64,000 bases of DNA, taken from positions 1 through 64,000 of the forward strand of contig CAKUTI010000002.1 of assembly GCA_934691925.1 (NCBI GenBank), written 5' to 3'. Positions 1 to 8,671 of the stretch are shown here, one piece after another (position 1 is the first letter of the stretch; every line of letters starts with the position of its first letter). The stretch comes from an uncultured Treponema sp. Lineage in GTDB: Bacteria > Spirochaetota > Spirochaetia > Treponematales > Treponemataceae. Both the position numbers and the translations under genes were made by a program. The notes beneath the pieces were generated by a model that worked only from the letters and a program-made list of their open reading frames with translations, was not told the DNA's origin and did no database searches.

Positions 1-389
1 CCATAGTAGGCTCCTGTGATTTTATTTTATCACAGTCCTACTATGTTTAGAATTTACAGAAAAGAGTTCACAGACTCGATTTTTTTTACGACAGTTGGTT
101 GGAATCTGTTTCAAGAAATTCTTTTGCAAGCTCTCTTAAAAAAACTCCATTCGCTCACATATTTTCCCGCTTTTGAATTCTCTCCGCTTCATCATCTTTC
201 TTGTCTATTTGAACACATTTCAAAAATTCCTCATCTGCACGAAAAAAAACTGTTCTCGCGAAATCTCCCTCTTCCCTTGTTCCGTCCACCTTGTCCCTCA
301 CGTCGCTTCCCGTCTTTTCTCAATTTCTTCTGTAACTGGCTGTGAACTTTTTCTGTTTTAAAATATTATATTGAAAAAGGCGGAAAAAT
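1..389. other. Gene-free left edge
   Basis: No convincing gene is visible in this stretch. A 109-codon open frame exists on the plus strand (16-345), but its composition is Phe/Leu/Pro-rich and it has no ribosome site or recognisable motif. The stretch holds a long hairpin (2-45) and a pyrimidine-rich part (about 262-330). The pyrimidine-rich part shares the words CTTCCCTTGT and CCTTGTCCCTCACG with the sequence upstream of the recombinase at 8672. Confidence 0.6.
2..45. repeat. Long hairpin / inverted repeat
   Basis: CATAGTAGG (2-10) pairs with CCTACTATG (37-45). CTGTGAT (14-20) pairs with ATCACAG (29-35). The loop is an A/T-rich 8-mer, with a small CTC/T internal bulge. The stem is perfect outside the bulge, but no T-run follows, so it is not a typical Rho-independent terminator. 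It may belong to a gene beyond the window edge. Confidence 0.6.
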
Positions 390-1427
390 ATGAAAAAAAT
401 GTTTTCGAAAATCTTTTCAAAAGTCTCTTTTGCGGCTCTTTCGGTTGGTTGCGCGTCGGTTCTTTTTGGCTGCGCGTCAACAAAGCTCGCTCTCGGCGCT
501 CTTTCTCCAATGGCTGTCTTGAATGTTGAGGGCAGCTCTGTCATCTGGGAAGAGGCTGACGATTTTGACTATGAGGCTCAGGAAGATGAGGGCGGCGGAA
601 TTCTTGCTACAAGCGTGAACAAGCTTTTGAATTCAAAAAATCCGGAGCTTCAGACTGCGGCAGACAGAATGAACTATGCCGAGGAATCTCTTAGGCACGC
701 TCTCGAGGAAAAATGCGGCGTTCAGGTTCTTGAAAAAGAAAAGTTCACCGAAAGCAATGTTTACCAGTATGAAATCTTGAATCTCTTGGGAATTTTAAGC
801 ACTAACACAACTGCGGACGGATACAGAGGCGGAATCGTGAAGCTGCCTGCAAAGAAAGCTCAGCTCTTGATGTCCGAGATTGGCGCGGAAAGCCTGATTT
901 CGGCGCAGTTTGAGATTACAAAGAAAGTCGCGAACAAGAATATTTATCCTTTGGTCACGATGAAGGTCAAAGTCCAGAATCGGCGCGGAAAAATGGTCGT
1001 TGACAAGGAATATTCCGCACAGAGCGCAAGCGGCGTGAAAACTTACGGGGCTTACAACAAGTACAACAAGAATGATTTTGTCGCTCTTATAAATCCTCTG
1101 ATTGATGATGTTATAGGCCGTTTTGCGTCAGAATATTCTTATGAAACTTCTGATGAATTGGAAAATTCTGATGCAAGCGATTCTTCTGAAATTTCCAGTG
1201 AGATTTCTTCTGATGAAAATGTGAATTTCGCGTCGCAGAAACTCGGAAAGCCAAAATCAAAATCTGGTTCAGCGGAAAACGCGGCTCAAAATCCGACTGC
1301 CGAGGAAGCGGCTCTTAAAAAAGCGCGGGAGACTGCAAAGAATCTTCTTTCAACAGGCTTGACGGCGCAGCAGATTGCGGACGCTACAGGGCTTTCTTTA
1401 GAGGAAGTCGAGGCTATGAAAAAATAA
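390..1427 (+). CDS. Lipoprotein, paralogue family member 1
   Basis: Predicted lipoprotein of 345 residues. A basic, hydrophobic N-terminus leads to a lipobox ending FGC at Cys28, so the mature protein should be lipid-anchored in the periplasm or outer membrane. It is clearly paralogous to the products at 4918-5670 and 11896-12810. All three share CAS after the lipobox, a 'SPMAVLNVEG'-like first strand, a 'NPELQTAADRMNYAEES' stretch, and a 'KKAQLLMSEIGAESLISAQF'-like block. The C-terminus (about 245-345) adds a Ser/Glu/Ala-rich segment and a short helical tail with a UBA/HTH-like pattern (TAQQIADATGLSLEEVEAM). An OMP gene follows 250 bp downstream. No function is known; the family appears spirochaete-restricted (inference). 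The start is placed at the ATG preceded by AAGGCGG. Confidence 0.85.
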   Translation: MKKMFSKIFSKVSFAALSVGCASVLFGCASTKLALGALSPMAVLNVEGSSVIWEEADDFDYEAQEDEGGGILATSVNKLLNSKNPELQTAADRMNYAEESLRHALEEKCGVQVLEKEKFTESNVYQYEILNLLGILSTNTTADGYRGGIVKLPAKKAQLLMSEIGAESLISAQFEITKKVANKNIYPLVTMKVKVQNRRGKMVVDKEYSAQSASGVKTYGAYNKYNKNDFVALINPLIDDVIGRFASEYSYETSDELENSDASDSSEISSEISSDENVNFASQKLGKPKSKSGSAENAAQNPTAEEAALKKARETAKNLLSTGLTAQQIADATGLSLEEVEAMKK

Positions 1428-1572
1428 ATTCCCTAAATTCCCGCTTTTGAAAAAACACAAAAGCGAAAGTCTTAGAATTTTTCAAAAAATTTCATCTGAA
1501 CAAAAACGCGTCTTGCAAGGCTTGAGAAATCCGGCTTTGCGGGGTGCGTTTATTTTTTTTGCTTAAAAATAA

Positions 1573-1601
1573 TTGACTTCCCAATTGCACTTCTTTATCA
1601 T
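1573..1601 (+). promoter_or_regulatory. Sigma-70-type promoter of the OMP gene
   Basis: TTGACT (1573-1578), a 17-bp spacer, then TATCAT (1596-1601). It lies about 80 bp upstream of the 1679 start, which has the ribosome site AGGAGA. The -35 hexamer is the same as in the promoter of the OMP gene at 10496. Confidence 0.6.
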
Positions 1602-1678
1602 TTGTTAGCGTATGTAAATAAAAGTGATTATCTGCATACAAATGAAAAAAAATTCTTATAAAAAAATAGGAGACAAAA

Positions 1679-2884
1679 ATGAAAAGAATAGCTCTTGCTT
1701 TTGCTGCAATTGCTTTTACGGCTTCGGCTTTCGCGGCTGATGTAACTTTCTACAACAAACTTTACGAGGAAGATGCGTTCCTGTACCATAACGACGCTGA
1801 CGACAAGAACGAAAAAGATTTTCCTGTTCTCAAAGACAAAATGTCGGTTGAATATAAATCTGAGCACGTTGACGCGGCAATTACAGCGATTGCAGGCCTT
1901 GACGATTTTGACGGCAGCCACTTTGGAATCGACGGCTACATTGACGACTGGTATGTTGAGTACCGCCTTTTCCAGCCAGTTACGCTCGCTCTTCATGACA
2001 ATATCTATATGGACGGCTCGGCTCTTCCAGTTTATGACGACAACATTTCAGGCGGAAACATCGGTTCTGACGGATTCACAGTTGTCTACCGCCCATCATT
2101 TATGAACAATTCCTTGCGGCTTGCTGCGACTCTTCCTTTTGACTTTACAAAAGGCGATTTTGACGAGAAGAATCCTAACTGGCTCAAGACAAAAGATGAC
2201 GACGACGACACTAAATATGTTGACATCGGATTCGGCGCAATTTACGACAGCGAGCTTTTCCAGATTGGCGTTTCTGTTCAGGACGTTGCGGACGATGACG
2301 AGCGCGTAATCGGCTCTTATGTTTCTTTCCCGAACCTTTTTGGAAAAGTTGACGGACTTACGCTCGGTGGCGGACTTACCCACACTTTCTCTGAGGATGC
2401 TGACAAAGGCGCATTCAGCGCGAGCATTGGAGACGCGGGCTTTGACGACTTGACTTGGTTCGGCGGCGTTACAGGAGAGAATCTTGTGAGCGCGAACTTG
2501 ACTTACGAGAAAGACGATTTGCCGGTAAGCTTCGCGGCTGATTTCCTCTACAATCTTGGAGAAAAATATTACGGAGACAACGGACTTGATGAGGACGATG
2601 AAGATTACGCTTGTTACGGAGCGTTCTCTTGGGACTTATACACTGCTGCAACTCTTGGATTTGGAATCTCTGAGCAGCTTTCAGCTTCTGTGACAGGAAA
2701 AGTTCTTGTTGACACAGCAAAAGACAGCATCCAGCCAGAGAAAGCGAAGAATGTTTACGGAATCGCGTTGAATCTCGACTTCCAGCTTGACGACCACAAC
2801 TCTTTCGGAGCGGGATTTGAGTACCAGACTTGCGACAACGACTATATGGTTGCGGTTCCGCTCTACTGGCAGTGGGATTTGTAG
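1679..2884 (+). CDS. Secreted Asp-rich outer-membrane-like protein
   Basis: The 401-residue product starts with a Sec signal peptide (MKRIALAFAAIAFTASAFA, cleavage before ADV). The mature part alternates hydrophobic and polar residues as transmembrane beta-strands do, and ends with an aromatic-rich strand (VPLYWQWDL). It is very rich in Asp/Asn turns (DDDDDT, DEDDEDY). The most likely role is an outer-membrane beta-barrel or porin-like protein. It resembles the three other barrel-like products of this region only in architecture. Its own promoter lies at 1573-1601. The substrate is unknown. Confidence 0.75.
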   Translation: MKRIALAFAAIAFTASAFAADVTFYNKLYEEDAFLYHNDADDKNEKDFPVLKDKMSVEYKSEHVDAAITAIAGLDDFDGSHFGIDGYIDDWYVEYRLFQPVTLALHDNIYMDGSALPVYDDNISGGNIGSDGFTVVYRPSFMNNSLRLAATLPFDFTKGDFDEKNPNWLKTKDDDDDTKYVDIGFGAIYDSELFQIGVSVQDVADDDERVIGSYVSFPNLFGKVDGLTLGGGLTHTFSEDADKGAFSASIGDAGFDDLTWFGGVTGENLVSANLTYEKDDLPVSFAADFLYNLGEKYYGDNGLDEDDEDYACYGAFSWDLYTAATLGFGISEQLSASVTGKVLVDTAKDSIQPEKAKNVYGIALNLDFQLDDHNSFGAGFEYQTCDNDYMVAVPLYWQWDL

Positions 2885-2979
2885 TCTGATTTTTCTGAAA
2901 GCCTGAAAAGACTGCGGAGCGACATTTTTGCTTTTTTTGAGACTTAAAAACTTTCGCGGTTTTGGAAGAAAAAGGGATT

Positions 2980-3030
2980 GAAAGGGGAAAAGAAAACTTT
3001 TTTGAAAAGGCTTTCGTTTCCCCTTTTCTG
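2980..3030 (+). terminator. Possible terminator after the OMP gene
   Basis: AAAGGGGAAA (2981-2990) pairs with TTTCCCCTTT (3017-3026). A weak T-rich tail follows (TCTGATTTT). The loop is long, so this is a tentative call. Confidence 0.35.
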
Positions 3031-3086
3031 ATTTTAAATTGACTTTAGATTTTTGCTTGAAATCTTTAATCTTTTTGCGGCAATCG

Positions 3087-3115
3087 TTGAATCCATTGGA
3101 ATATTTTGCTATAAT
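3087..3115 (+). promoter_or_regulatory. Promoter of guaB
   Basis: TTGAAT (3087-3092), a 17-bp spacer, then TATAAT (3110-3115), about 50 bp upstream of the guaB start. The ribosome site is GGGAGA just before ATG 3167. Confidence 0.6.
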
Positions 3116-3166
3116 TGTTCAATTTTACTTTTCAATTTCATATAAAAATTTTATGGGAGAAAAATC

Positions 3167-4672
3167 ATGGCATTTTATTTTTCAGAGCCGTCTCACACTT
3201 TTGGTGAGTATCTTTTGGTTCCTGGCTACACAGCAGAGAATTGTGTTCCAAGCAACGTCAGCCTAAAGACCCCGGTGGTTCGTTACAATAAGAAAGCAGG
3301 TGAAAAATCTCCGCTTACAATGAACATTCCGATGGTTTCTGCGGTTATGCAGGCTGTTTCTGACGACAAGCTCGCGATTGCGCTCGCAAAGGAAGGCGGA
3401 ATCTCGTTCATTTACGGAAGCCAGACAATTGAAGAGCAGGCTGCCATGGTTGCCCGCGTAAAAGACTACAAGGCAGGATTTGTGACTTCCGACTCAAATA
3501 TCCGCCCGGAGCAGACTTTGGAAGAAGTTGTTGCTTTGAGCGAGAAAACAGGACATTCAACAGTCGCTGTTACAGAAGACGGCAGCGCGCACGGAAAGCT
3601 CGTTGGAATCATCACTTCAAAGGACTTTAGAATCGGACACTGCCCAGAGGGCGCGAAAGTCAAGGAATATATGACCGCGCTTAAAGACTTGGTAACAGGA
3701 AAGGACGGAATCTCCCTTTCAGAGGCTAACGAGATTATCTGGAACAAGAAAGTGAACCAGCTTCCGATTGTTGACGCGAACGGAAACCTTGTCTCGCTTG
3801 TTTTTCGCAAGGACTACTCGACACACACAGAAAACCCGAACGAGCTTTTGGACTCAAAGCAGCGTTACATCGTCGGAGCTGGAATCAACACACGCGACTA
3901 CATGGAGCGTGTTCCGGCTTTGCTCGCTGCAGGAGCTGATGTTTTCGTTCTCGATTCCTCTGAAGGATATTCTTACTGGCAGGCTAAGGCACTCAAAGAC
4001 ATTCACGAGAAATGGCCTGGAACAAAAGTCGGAGCTGGAAACGTTGTTGACGCTGAGGGATTCAACTTCCTTGCAGACGCAGGCGCGGACTTTGTTAAAA
4101 TCGGAATCGGCGGCGGCTCAATCTGCATCACACGCGAGCAGAAAGGAATCGGACGCGGACAGGCGACAGCGACAATCGAGGTTGGAAAGGCTCGCGACGA
4201 GTATTATCAGAAGACAGGAATCTACGTTCCAATCTGCTCTGATGGCGGAATCGTCCACGACTACCATGTTACATTGGCACTCGCAATGGGCGCGGACTTT
4301 GTAATGCTCGGAAGATACTTTGCAAGATTCGACGAGTCTCCTTCAAACAAGCTCGTTGTGAACGGAAACTACGTGAAAGAATACTGGGGCGAGGGAAGCA
4401 ACCGCGCCCGCAACTGGCAGAGATACGATCTGGGCGGAAAGAAATCGATGGCTTTCGAGGAAGGCGTTGACTCTTACGTTCCTTATGCCGGACACTTGCA
4501 CGACGGCGTTGGAATGACGCTCAAAAAGGTAATCCACACAATGTGCAACTGCGGCGCGCTTTCGATTCCGGAACTGCAGGAAAAAGCGAAAATCACGCTT
4601 GTTTCCGCAACGACAATCAGCGAAGGCTCGGCTCACGACGTTGTTGTAAAAAACACAAGCGTTCAAAGCTAA
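3167..4672 (+). CDS. guaB: IMP dehydrogenase
   Basis: Oxidises IMP to XMP with NAD+, the first committed step of GMP synthesis; cytosolic tetramer. The (beta/alpha)8 barrel is interrupted at about 100-220 by a CBS pair ([15 protein letters not shown]). The catalytic loop reads [12 protein letters not shown] with nucleophile Cys320, and the flap Arg-Tyr dyad is R419-Y420 (WQRYDLGG). This is not the common GPGSICTTR type. The N-terminus ([15 protein letters not shown]) and loop closely match, from memory, the enzyme of the protist Tritrichomonas foetus, whose Cys is residue 319 and whose Arg-Tyr is 418-419. The length of 501 residues fits that subgroup. It sits alone between surface-protein genes, with its own promoter and a strong terminator. 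Confidence 0.97.
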   Translation: MAFYFSEPSHTFGEYLLVPGYTAENCVPSNVSLKTPVVRYNKKAGEKSPLTMNIPMVSAVMQAVSDDKLAIALAKEGGISFIYGSQTIEEQAAMVARVKDYKAGFVTSDSNIRPEQTLEEVVALSEKTGHSTVAVTEDGSAHGKLVGIITSKDFRIGHCPEGAKVKEYMTALKDLVTGKDGISLSEANEIIWNKKVNQLPIVDANGNLVSLVFRKDYSTHTENPNELLDSKQRYIVGAGINTRDYMERVPALLAAGADVFVLDSSEGYSYWQAKALKDIHEKWPGTKVGAGNVVDAEGFNFLADAGADFVKIGIGGGSICITREQKGIGRGQATATIEVGKARDEYYQKTGIYVPICSDGGIVHDYHVTLALAMGADFVMLGRYFARFDESPSNKLVVNGNYVKEYWGEGSNRARNWQRYDLGGKKSMAFEEGVDSYVPYAGHLHDGVGMTLKKVIHTMCNCGALSIPELQEKAKITLVSATTISEGSAHDVVVKNTSVQS

Positions 4673-4739
4673 GTTGATTTAAGGCGGCTTTGCCATTAGG
4701 CGAAGCCGGCAAAAAAGCGAAAGATTGATAGAAATGCAA

Positions 4740-4783
4740 AATCCCTGATTTTAGATAAATCGCTAGAATCAGGGATTTTTTTT
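4740..4783 (+). terminator. Rho-independent terminator of guaB
   Basis: AATCCCTGATT (4740-4750) pairs with AATCAGGGATT (4767-4777) and runs into T8. This is a strong stem with a T-tract. Confidence 0.85.
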
Positions 4784-4789
4784 GTTTAG

Positions 4790-4885
4790 AGATTCCGAAA
4801 TAAAGCGAGTATCAGGCTGATCGAGTTCGGAATGAGTCGCAACCTTACGGTTGCTTAACGAGTTTTGGAGCAAAACTCGCGGGAC
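4790..4885. repeat. Composite dispersed palindromic repeat
   Basis: GATTCCGAAATAAAG opens the element and TTCGGAATGA follows about 30 bp later. Next come GCAACC/GGTTGC around TTAC and CGAGTTTTG/CAAAACTCG around GAGC. The first words recur at about 20410, 50290 and 60155. It looks like an intergenic repeat of the REP type rather than a gene. Confidence 0.55.
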
Positions 4886-4917
4886 TTCATTTCCTTAATC
4901 TTTGCACAAAATGCGTT

Positions 4918-5670
4918 CTAAAGGCAGTCCGTTATGAAGCGGTTTATTACGGTTTCAATGACGGCCGGATACATTCCGACCAGAGCGTCTTTGTCATAAT
5001 CGAATTTTTTTACAGGAAGGCTCTCGCTTGAAGTCGCCTCGTACTGATTGAAAACAACTTTTTTCCCGTTTGAATCGTACAAAATCACATCCATAACCAC
5101 TTGCGCGCGCACGTTTGCGTTCAGCTTGGACTCCTTGTCAAAAAGCTTGTTGAAACGGAATTCCGCGCTTACAAGGCTTTTCACGCCAAGCTCGCCCATC
5201 ATCATCCGGGCTTTTTTCGCGCTTATCGAATAAAGATTTTTGCTGTAGCCTGTCGCGGAAATCCAAGTGTCAAGAAATGAAAGCGGGCTTTCATAAGAAT
5301 TTTTGTACTGTTCGCTTTCAAGAATTTTTTCCTTGTCGGAGACTTTAAGCCCTGCAACATCTTCAAGAGCAGGGCGAAAATATTCCTCGGCATAGTCAAC
5401 ACGGTCTTGGCCTGTCAGAAGCTCCGGATTTTCTCCGTGAAGAAATTTGTCAACGAGAACCGAAAGCGCGCTTGTGTCGTTAATGTCCTCCTCGTCGCTT
5501 CGGGCATAGCGGTTGTCAACCTGCTCAGAAAGATTCTTGTTTCCAGTAACTCCGATAACTGCAATCGAGCCGTAGCCAGCCAAGCCGACTGGAGATGACG
5601 CGCAGCCGAAAAGAATCAAGACTGAAAAAGAAAGAATTAAGATTGAGATTTTTGAAATAAATTTTTTCAT
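4918..5670 (-). CDS. Lipoprotein, paralogue family member 2
   Basis: Predicted lipoprotein of 250 residues, with lipobox LFGC and lipidated Cys23. The start is taken at MKKFISKIS (5670), because a longer in-frame extension to 5757 has no signal-peptide character. The body matches the paralogues at 390 and 11896 ('NPELLTGQDRVDYAEEYFRPAL', 'SAKKARMMMGELGVKSLVSAEF'). It lacks the Ser/Glu-rich C-terminal extension and the KLGKPKS tail of the other two. It lies downstream of the OMP gene 5783-7108 on the same strand, but a terminator separates them. Function unknown; a periplasm-facing envelope protein is the inference. Confidence 0.85.
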   Translation of the reverse strand: MKKFISKISILILSFSVLILFGCASSPVGLAGYGSIAVIGVTGNKNLSEQVDNRYARSDEEDINDTSALSVLVDKFLHGENPELLTGQDRVDYAEEYFRPALEDVAGLKVSDKEKILESEQYKNSYESPLSFLDTWISATGYSKNLYSISAKKARMMMGELGVKSLVSAEFRFNKLFDKESKLNANVRAQVVMDVILYDSNGKKVVFNQYEATSSESLPVKKFDYDKDALVGMYPAVIETVINRFITDCL

Positions 5671-5700
5671 AATAAATGCAAATGAAAAATAAAAAGGATA

Positions 5701-5742
5701 AAAACAAAAACAGCGTTCCCGTGAACTGCACGGGAACGCTTG
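5701..5742 (-). terminator. Terminator of the 5783-7108 OMP gene
   Basis: GCGTTCCCGTG and its complement CACGGGAACGC form a GC-rich stem at 5713-5740. Read on the minus strand it is followed by the T-rich run TTTTTGTTTTTA. Confidence 0.75.
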
Positions 5743-5782
5743 TAAAGCTGATTGCAAATCTGCAAAAAACTTATGTTTTAGA

Positions 5783-7108
5783 TTACATCTTTACGCGGAA
5801 GTACATTGGGATTCCAAATCCAATGTCTGTTTCCTTGCCGAATTCAGAATCTTTATCTGCTCCAACACCGCAGAGTGTAGCGTTTACACCAACGATGATT
5901 GAAGCTCCTTTTCCAGCAGTGAACTCAGCAGCAGGTGTGATAGAAACTGTAGAGCCGTTGTTTGTTGACTTTCCTGTTGCAACTTTTCCGTCGCCCATGT
6001 CTGTCAGAACACCGAGCGCGCAAGAAACTGCGACTGTCGGGTTAAGTGTGTAGCGTGCGTTCAAGAAGTTCCAAAGTGCCGCATCTGTTGTGAAAGCGTT
6101 GGGCTTGTTGCTTCCGTTCCATACTTTTGACGCTGCCAATCCTAGGTTCTTGTCTACTGCCGCATTTGCAGCATGTGCTGTGGTTGCAATGTAATTGTCT
6201 GTGTCAAGCTCTGAATACTTCAAGTAGTATGTGAAAGAAAGCTGGCTGCTTACAGCGTAGCGTGCTCGCAAGTCAAAACTGTAGTCGCAAAGGTCGCCGT
6301 CGTAGAACGAAGCCGCTCCTCCGACTGTGGCAATCAGGTTGTCTGTTCCGAGCCACTGAACATAAAGTCCAGGGACAAGAGCAAGTCTGTCATCTGCTGT
6401 TGATTCATCTTTCTTTGTTGCAGAAACTGTCGCGCCTTTTACAAAAGCTTCAGCCTTGAAGAGATTTCCTTTTGAAACATCTGCGAATACAGACCAGCCT
6501 TTGTCGCCATTGTTTCTTTCTGTTTCCGGCCTGTTCCATGCGCGGTCAGAAATAACAGTGCCGATAAGCTTTACTTTAAGGTCGTCAGCAGCCACTGTGT
6601 AGTCTGCCTGAGCATACATGTTGCGGTCAACAAAGATTTTTCCGCCCATGTTAATCTGGTTGTCTGAATATTTGCTGAAAGAGTCTGTGAACAAAGAGCC
6701 GAGCTTGAAAGTCTCAAAATACTGGCCATCCCAGTTTGACGCATCGTTTGTTACGCGGTAGCCGCCGTTGATTCCGTCTCCGTTCCATCCTGCCTGAGTG
6801 TGGAAGCTGCCCCACTTTGCGCCGATTTTAAGGACGTTAAAACGGATTGCGTCAGCCGTTGTCGGCTGAATGTCTGCCTGAAAGTCAAAAATATCGCCAG
6901 AAGCCTTCAAGGACAGTGTGTCCTGCTGAGTGAAATCGCCCAATGCGTTGAAACGAGACTCAACGTATCCAGCAGATTTGTCTTCGCCGTTGTCAGTATA
7001 AGAATAGAGCGATGTGCCCTGTCTATAGTTAAGGTTCACAGAAGTCTTTGCTGCCGCTGAACCGAATACCAATGCGCTAACCGCAAGCGCACTAATTATC
7101 TTTTTCAT
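5783..7108 (-). CDS. Beta-barrel outer-membrane protein
   Basis: The 441-residue product has a clear signal peptide (MKKIISALAVSALVFGSAAA, then KTSV). The mature protein shows repeated amphipathic strands and Gly/Asn/Asp-rich turns, and ends in FGIPMYFRVKM. That ending is nearly the same as the last strand of the 10496-11788 product (DIPVVLRVKM), so the two are paralogous porin-like proteins. The ribosome site is GGAGG before ATG. It lies only 44 bp downstream of the 7153-8307 OMP gene on the same strand with no terminator between them. It could therefore be co-transcribed with that gene and share its switch. No substrate can be named. Confidence 0.8.
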   Translation of the reverse strand: MKKIISALAVSALVFGSAAAKTSVNLNYRQGTSLYSYTDNGEDKSAGYVESRFNALGDFTQQDTLSLKASGDIFDFQADIQPTTADAIRFNVLKIGAKWGSFHTQAGWNGDGINGGYRVTNDASNWDGQYFETFKLGSLFTDSFSKYSDNQINMGGKIFVDRNMYAQADYTVAADDLKVKLIGTVISDRAWNRPETERNNGDKGWSVFADVSKGNLFKAEAFVKGATVSATKKDESTADDRLALVPGLYVQWLGTDNLIATVGGAASFYDGDLCDYSFDLRARYAVSSQLSFTYYLKYSELDTDNYIATTAHAANAAVDKNLGLAASKVWNGSNKPNAFTTDAALWNFLNARYTLNPTVAVSCALGVLTDMGDGKVATGKSTNNGSTVSITPAAEFTAGKGASIIVGVNATLCGVGADKDSEFGKETDIGFGIPMYFRVKM

Positions 7109-7152
7109 CTAATTCCTCCAAGAATCTTTTTTACCTTTTCTTTTGACAACTC

Positions 7153-8307
7153 TTAGTAGTTGAAAGAGAAGATTACAGGAACTGTAAAGTCAAAAATCTC
7201 CTGTCCTTTGTTGAAGCCGATATTTGTCCAGTCTGCGCGAGCAGAAATTGTGACTGTCGCCTTTTCTGTGGCAGCGATTGCCAAAGAAGGAGAAACGATA
7301 AGCTCGTTAGCGCTTGGATAGCTTTTGTCAAAATCATAGATAAAGTGCTGCAAGTTAACTCCGAACTTCATGTTGTCAAGAAGAGCGTATGTCGCGTTAA
7401 TCTGGTTAGACATAGAGAGCTTGTTGTCGTCCCATTTTTTAGAGTCGTTCTCTTTAAGTCCTGTAAGATAGCTAGAAATGTTATGCGCTGTTGTAACAGA
7501 AAGTTTGTCTGTTACAGCGTAGCGAGCGCGGAAGTCAACCGCGTACTCAACTCCAGTGTCGCCTTCTGCCTTGTATGTTGTGTTTCCTTCAAGACCAAGA
7601 GAGAATCCTGCTGTAGCCTGAAGTTTTTCCATCATAAGTGGGCTGAAGAAAAGGCCGAACGAGTAGTTGTGGGCTTTGAGAGACTTCACAGCCAAGTTCA
7701 CGTTGAATGCGCTGTCCTGTCTGAAAGCAACCTCGCCGACGAATCCGTAGCTGTTTGTTCTTTTGTAAGCTCCGTCGTTGTCTTTTGATTCCTTTTTGAA
7801 TGAATCCCAATTGCTGTTTACGAGACCGAACTTTACCATGAGCGCGCCCGGAAGAGCGTCTTTGTTTGTGTATGCAGCAACAAGAGCAAGATTTTTCTCT
7901 GTAAGGTTGTCAGAATCTTCAGCTACAGTTCCGCCGATAACACCCGGTTTCCAGCCGATGAAGTCTTCGTCGTCAAGGTCGCCTGCGTCTGTGTCAGCAA
8001 GGTCAATATAACGGCTAGACCATTTTCCGCCTGTGAACTGTGTGCTGATTGCAGCAAAATTCATCCAGCCGTAGTAGCTGTCAATAGTAAGCGCACCATC
8101 CTCAATATCCCAGTCAGCAACTGCGCCTGCATAGTCGTTTGAAAGACCTAAAGACAAGCAGTCAGTGCGGCTGTCATTATCATACTTAAGATTATCGCCA
8201 TTAGACTTAAAGTAGTTGTTGCCTTTATAAGAAAAACTTATATCAGCAGCAAAAGCAGATCCCGCCAGCAAAGCAGTGGCAAGAGTCACGCCAATGATTT
8301 TTTTCAT
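7153..8307 (-). CDS. Beta-barrel outer-membrane protein, inverted-repeat-controlled copy A
   Basis: The 384-residue product has signal peptide MKKIIGVTLATALLAGSAFA (then ADISF), alternating beta-strands and the terminal strand TVPVIFSFNY. The start is set at 8307: GGAGG precedes that ATG, whereas the upstream extension (to 8583) is not signal-like. The leader, RBS, ATG and first codons (8294-8347) are identical, in inverted orientation, to those of the OMP gene at 10496. I see no good promoter on the minus strand just outside the repeat, unlike the other copy. In the orientation shown, this gene may therefore be silent or weakly expressed (inference). It shows weak whole-length kinship with the 10496 product ('TPLMIQN'-like and 'SPLMMEK' segments before similar barrel strands). 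Confidence 0.82.
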   Translation of the reverse strand: MKKIIGVTLATALLAGSAFAADISFSYKGNNYFKSNGDNLKYDNDSRTDCLSLGLSNDYAGAVADWDIEDGALTIDSYYGWMNFAAISTQFTGGKWSSRYIDLADTDAGDLDDEDFIGWKPGVIGGTVAEDSDNLTEKNLALVAAYTNKDALPGALMVKFGLVNSNWDSFKKESKDNDGAYKRTNSYGFVGEVAFRQDSAFNVNLAVKSLKAHNYSFGLFFSPLMMEKLQATAGFSLGLEGNTTYKAEGDTGVEYAVDFRARYAVTDKLSVTTAHNISSYLTGLKENDSKKWDDNKLSMSNQINATYALLDNMKFGVNLQHFIYDFDKSYPSANELIVSPSLAIAATEKATVTISARADWTNIGFNKGQEIFDFTVPVIFSFNY

Positions 8308-8347
8308 TTTAAAAAATCCTCCTTTTTTATTGGGAAGTTTAAACCGA
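8294..8347 (-). repeat. Left 54-bp inverted repeat (leader/RBS/ATG)
   Basis: A perfect 54-bp inverted copy of 10456-10509. Read on the minus strand it starts TCGGTTTAAACTTCCC, contains GGAGG and ATG, and ends in the fourth codon of the OMP gene (AAAAAAATCAT). Homology stops abruptly on both sides. It is the proposed recombination arm of the invertible segment. Confidence 0.85.
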
Positions 8348-8671
8348 GGATTGAATGTCATAACTTTTTTGCAGAATTCCGAAAAATCCGGATTTGCACT
8401 TTTCCGCTGCGGAAAAATTGGAGATTTTGCGAAATATTCAAGACAAGGGGAATTGGGAGGAATTTCGGGAAAATTATGCGGATTGAGAAAATGCTGCCCA
8501 GTTATTTTTTTGCAGTCTTCGCGCGTACATTTCCGTTTCCCTCTTCCCTTGTCCCTCACGAAAAAAAATCTCGCCCTGCACAAATTTCACTTCCCTTGTC
8601 CCTCAAATCCCGTTTCTCCCCATTTCCTTTCCCCGCATTTTTTATGGAAACTTTGCAAAGAGGTGAACAAA
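8348..8671. other. Leader region of the recombinase, pyrimidine repeats
   Basis: No gene of its own is visible. It contains an exact 16-bp direct repeat, CTTCCCTTGTCCCTCA, at 8543-8558 and 8590-8605 (47-bp spacing). These sit in a polypyrimidine tract related to 262-302 at the window edge. Read on the minus strand toward the 7153-8307 gene, I find no hexamer pair close to TTGACA/TATAAT. Confidence 0.55.

Noticed and set aside
16-345. 109-codon open frame near the left edge
   Set aside because: No ribosome site, starts inside a hairpin, odd Phe/Pro/Leu composition from a pyrimidine-rich tract.
1428-1560. Terminator after the first lipoprotein gene
   Set aside because: CGCTTTT/AAAAGCG around 1443-1466 has no T-run in the right place. 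Too weak to call.
7345-7788. 147-codon plus-strand frame antisense to the OMP gene
   Set aside because: Composition (Val/Cys/Arg-rich) and lack of motifs mark it as a shadow of the minus-strand gene.
8276-8671. N-terminal extension of the recombinase frame (to 8276)
   Set aside because: The upstream part overlaps the OMP signal-peptide codons on the other strand and lacks homology. The resolvase motif starts at MNYGYIRVS with a good ribosome site.
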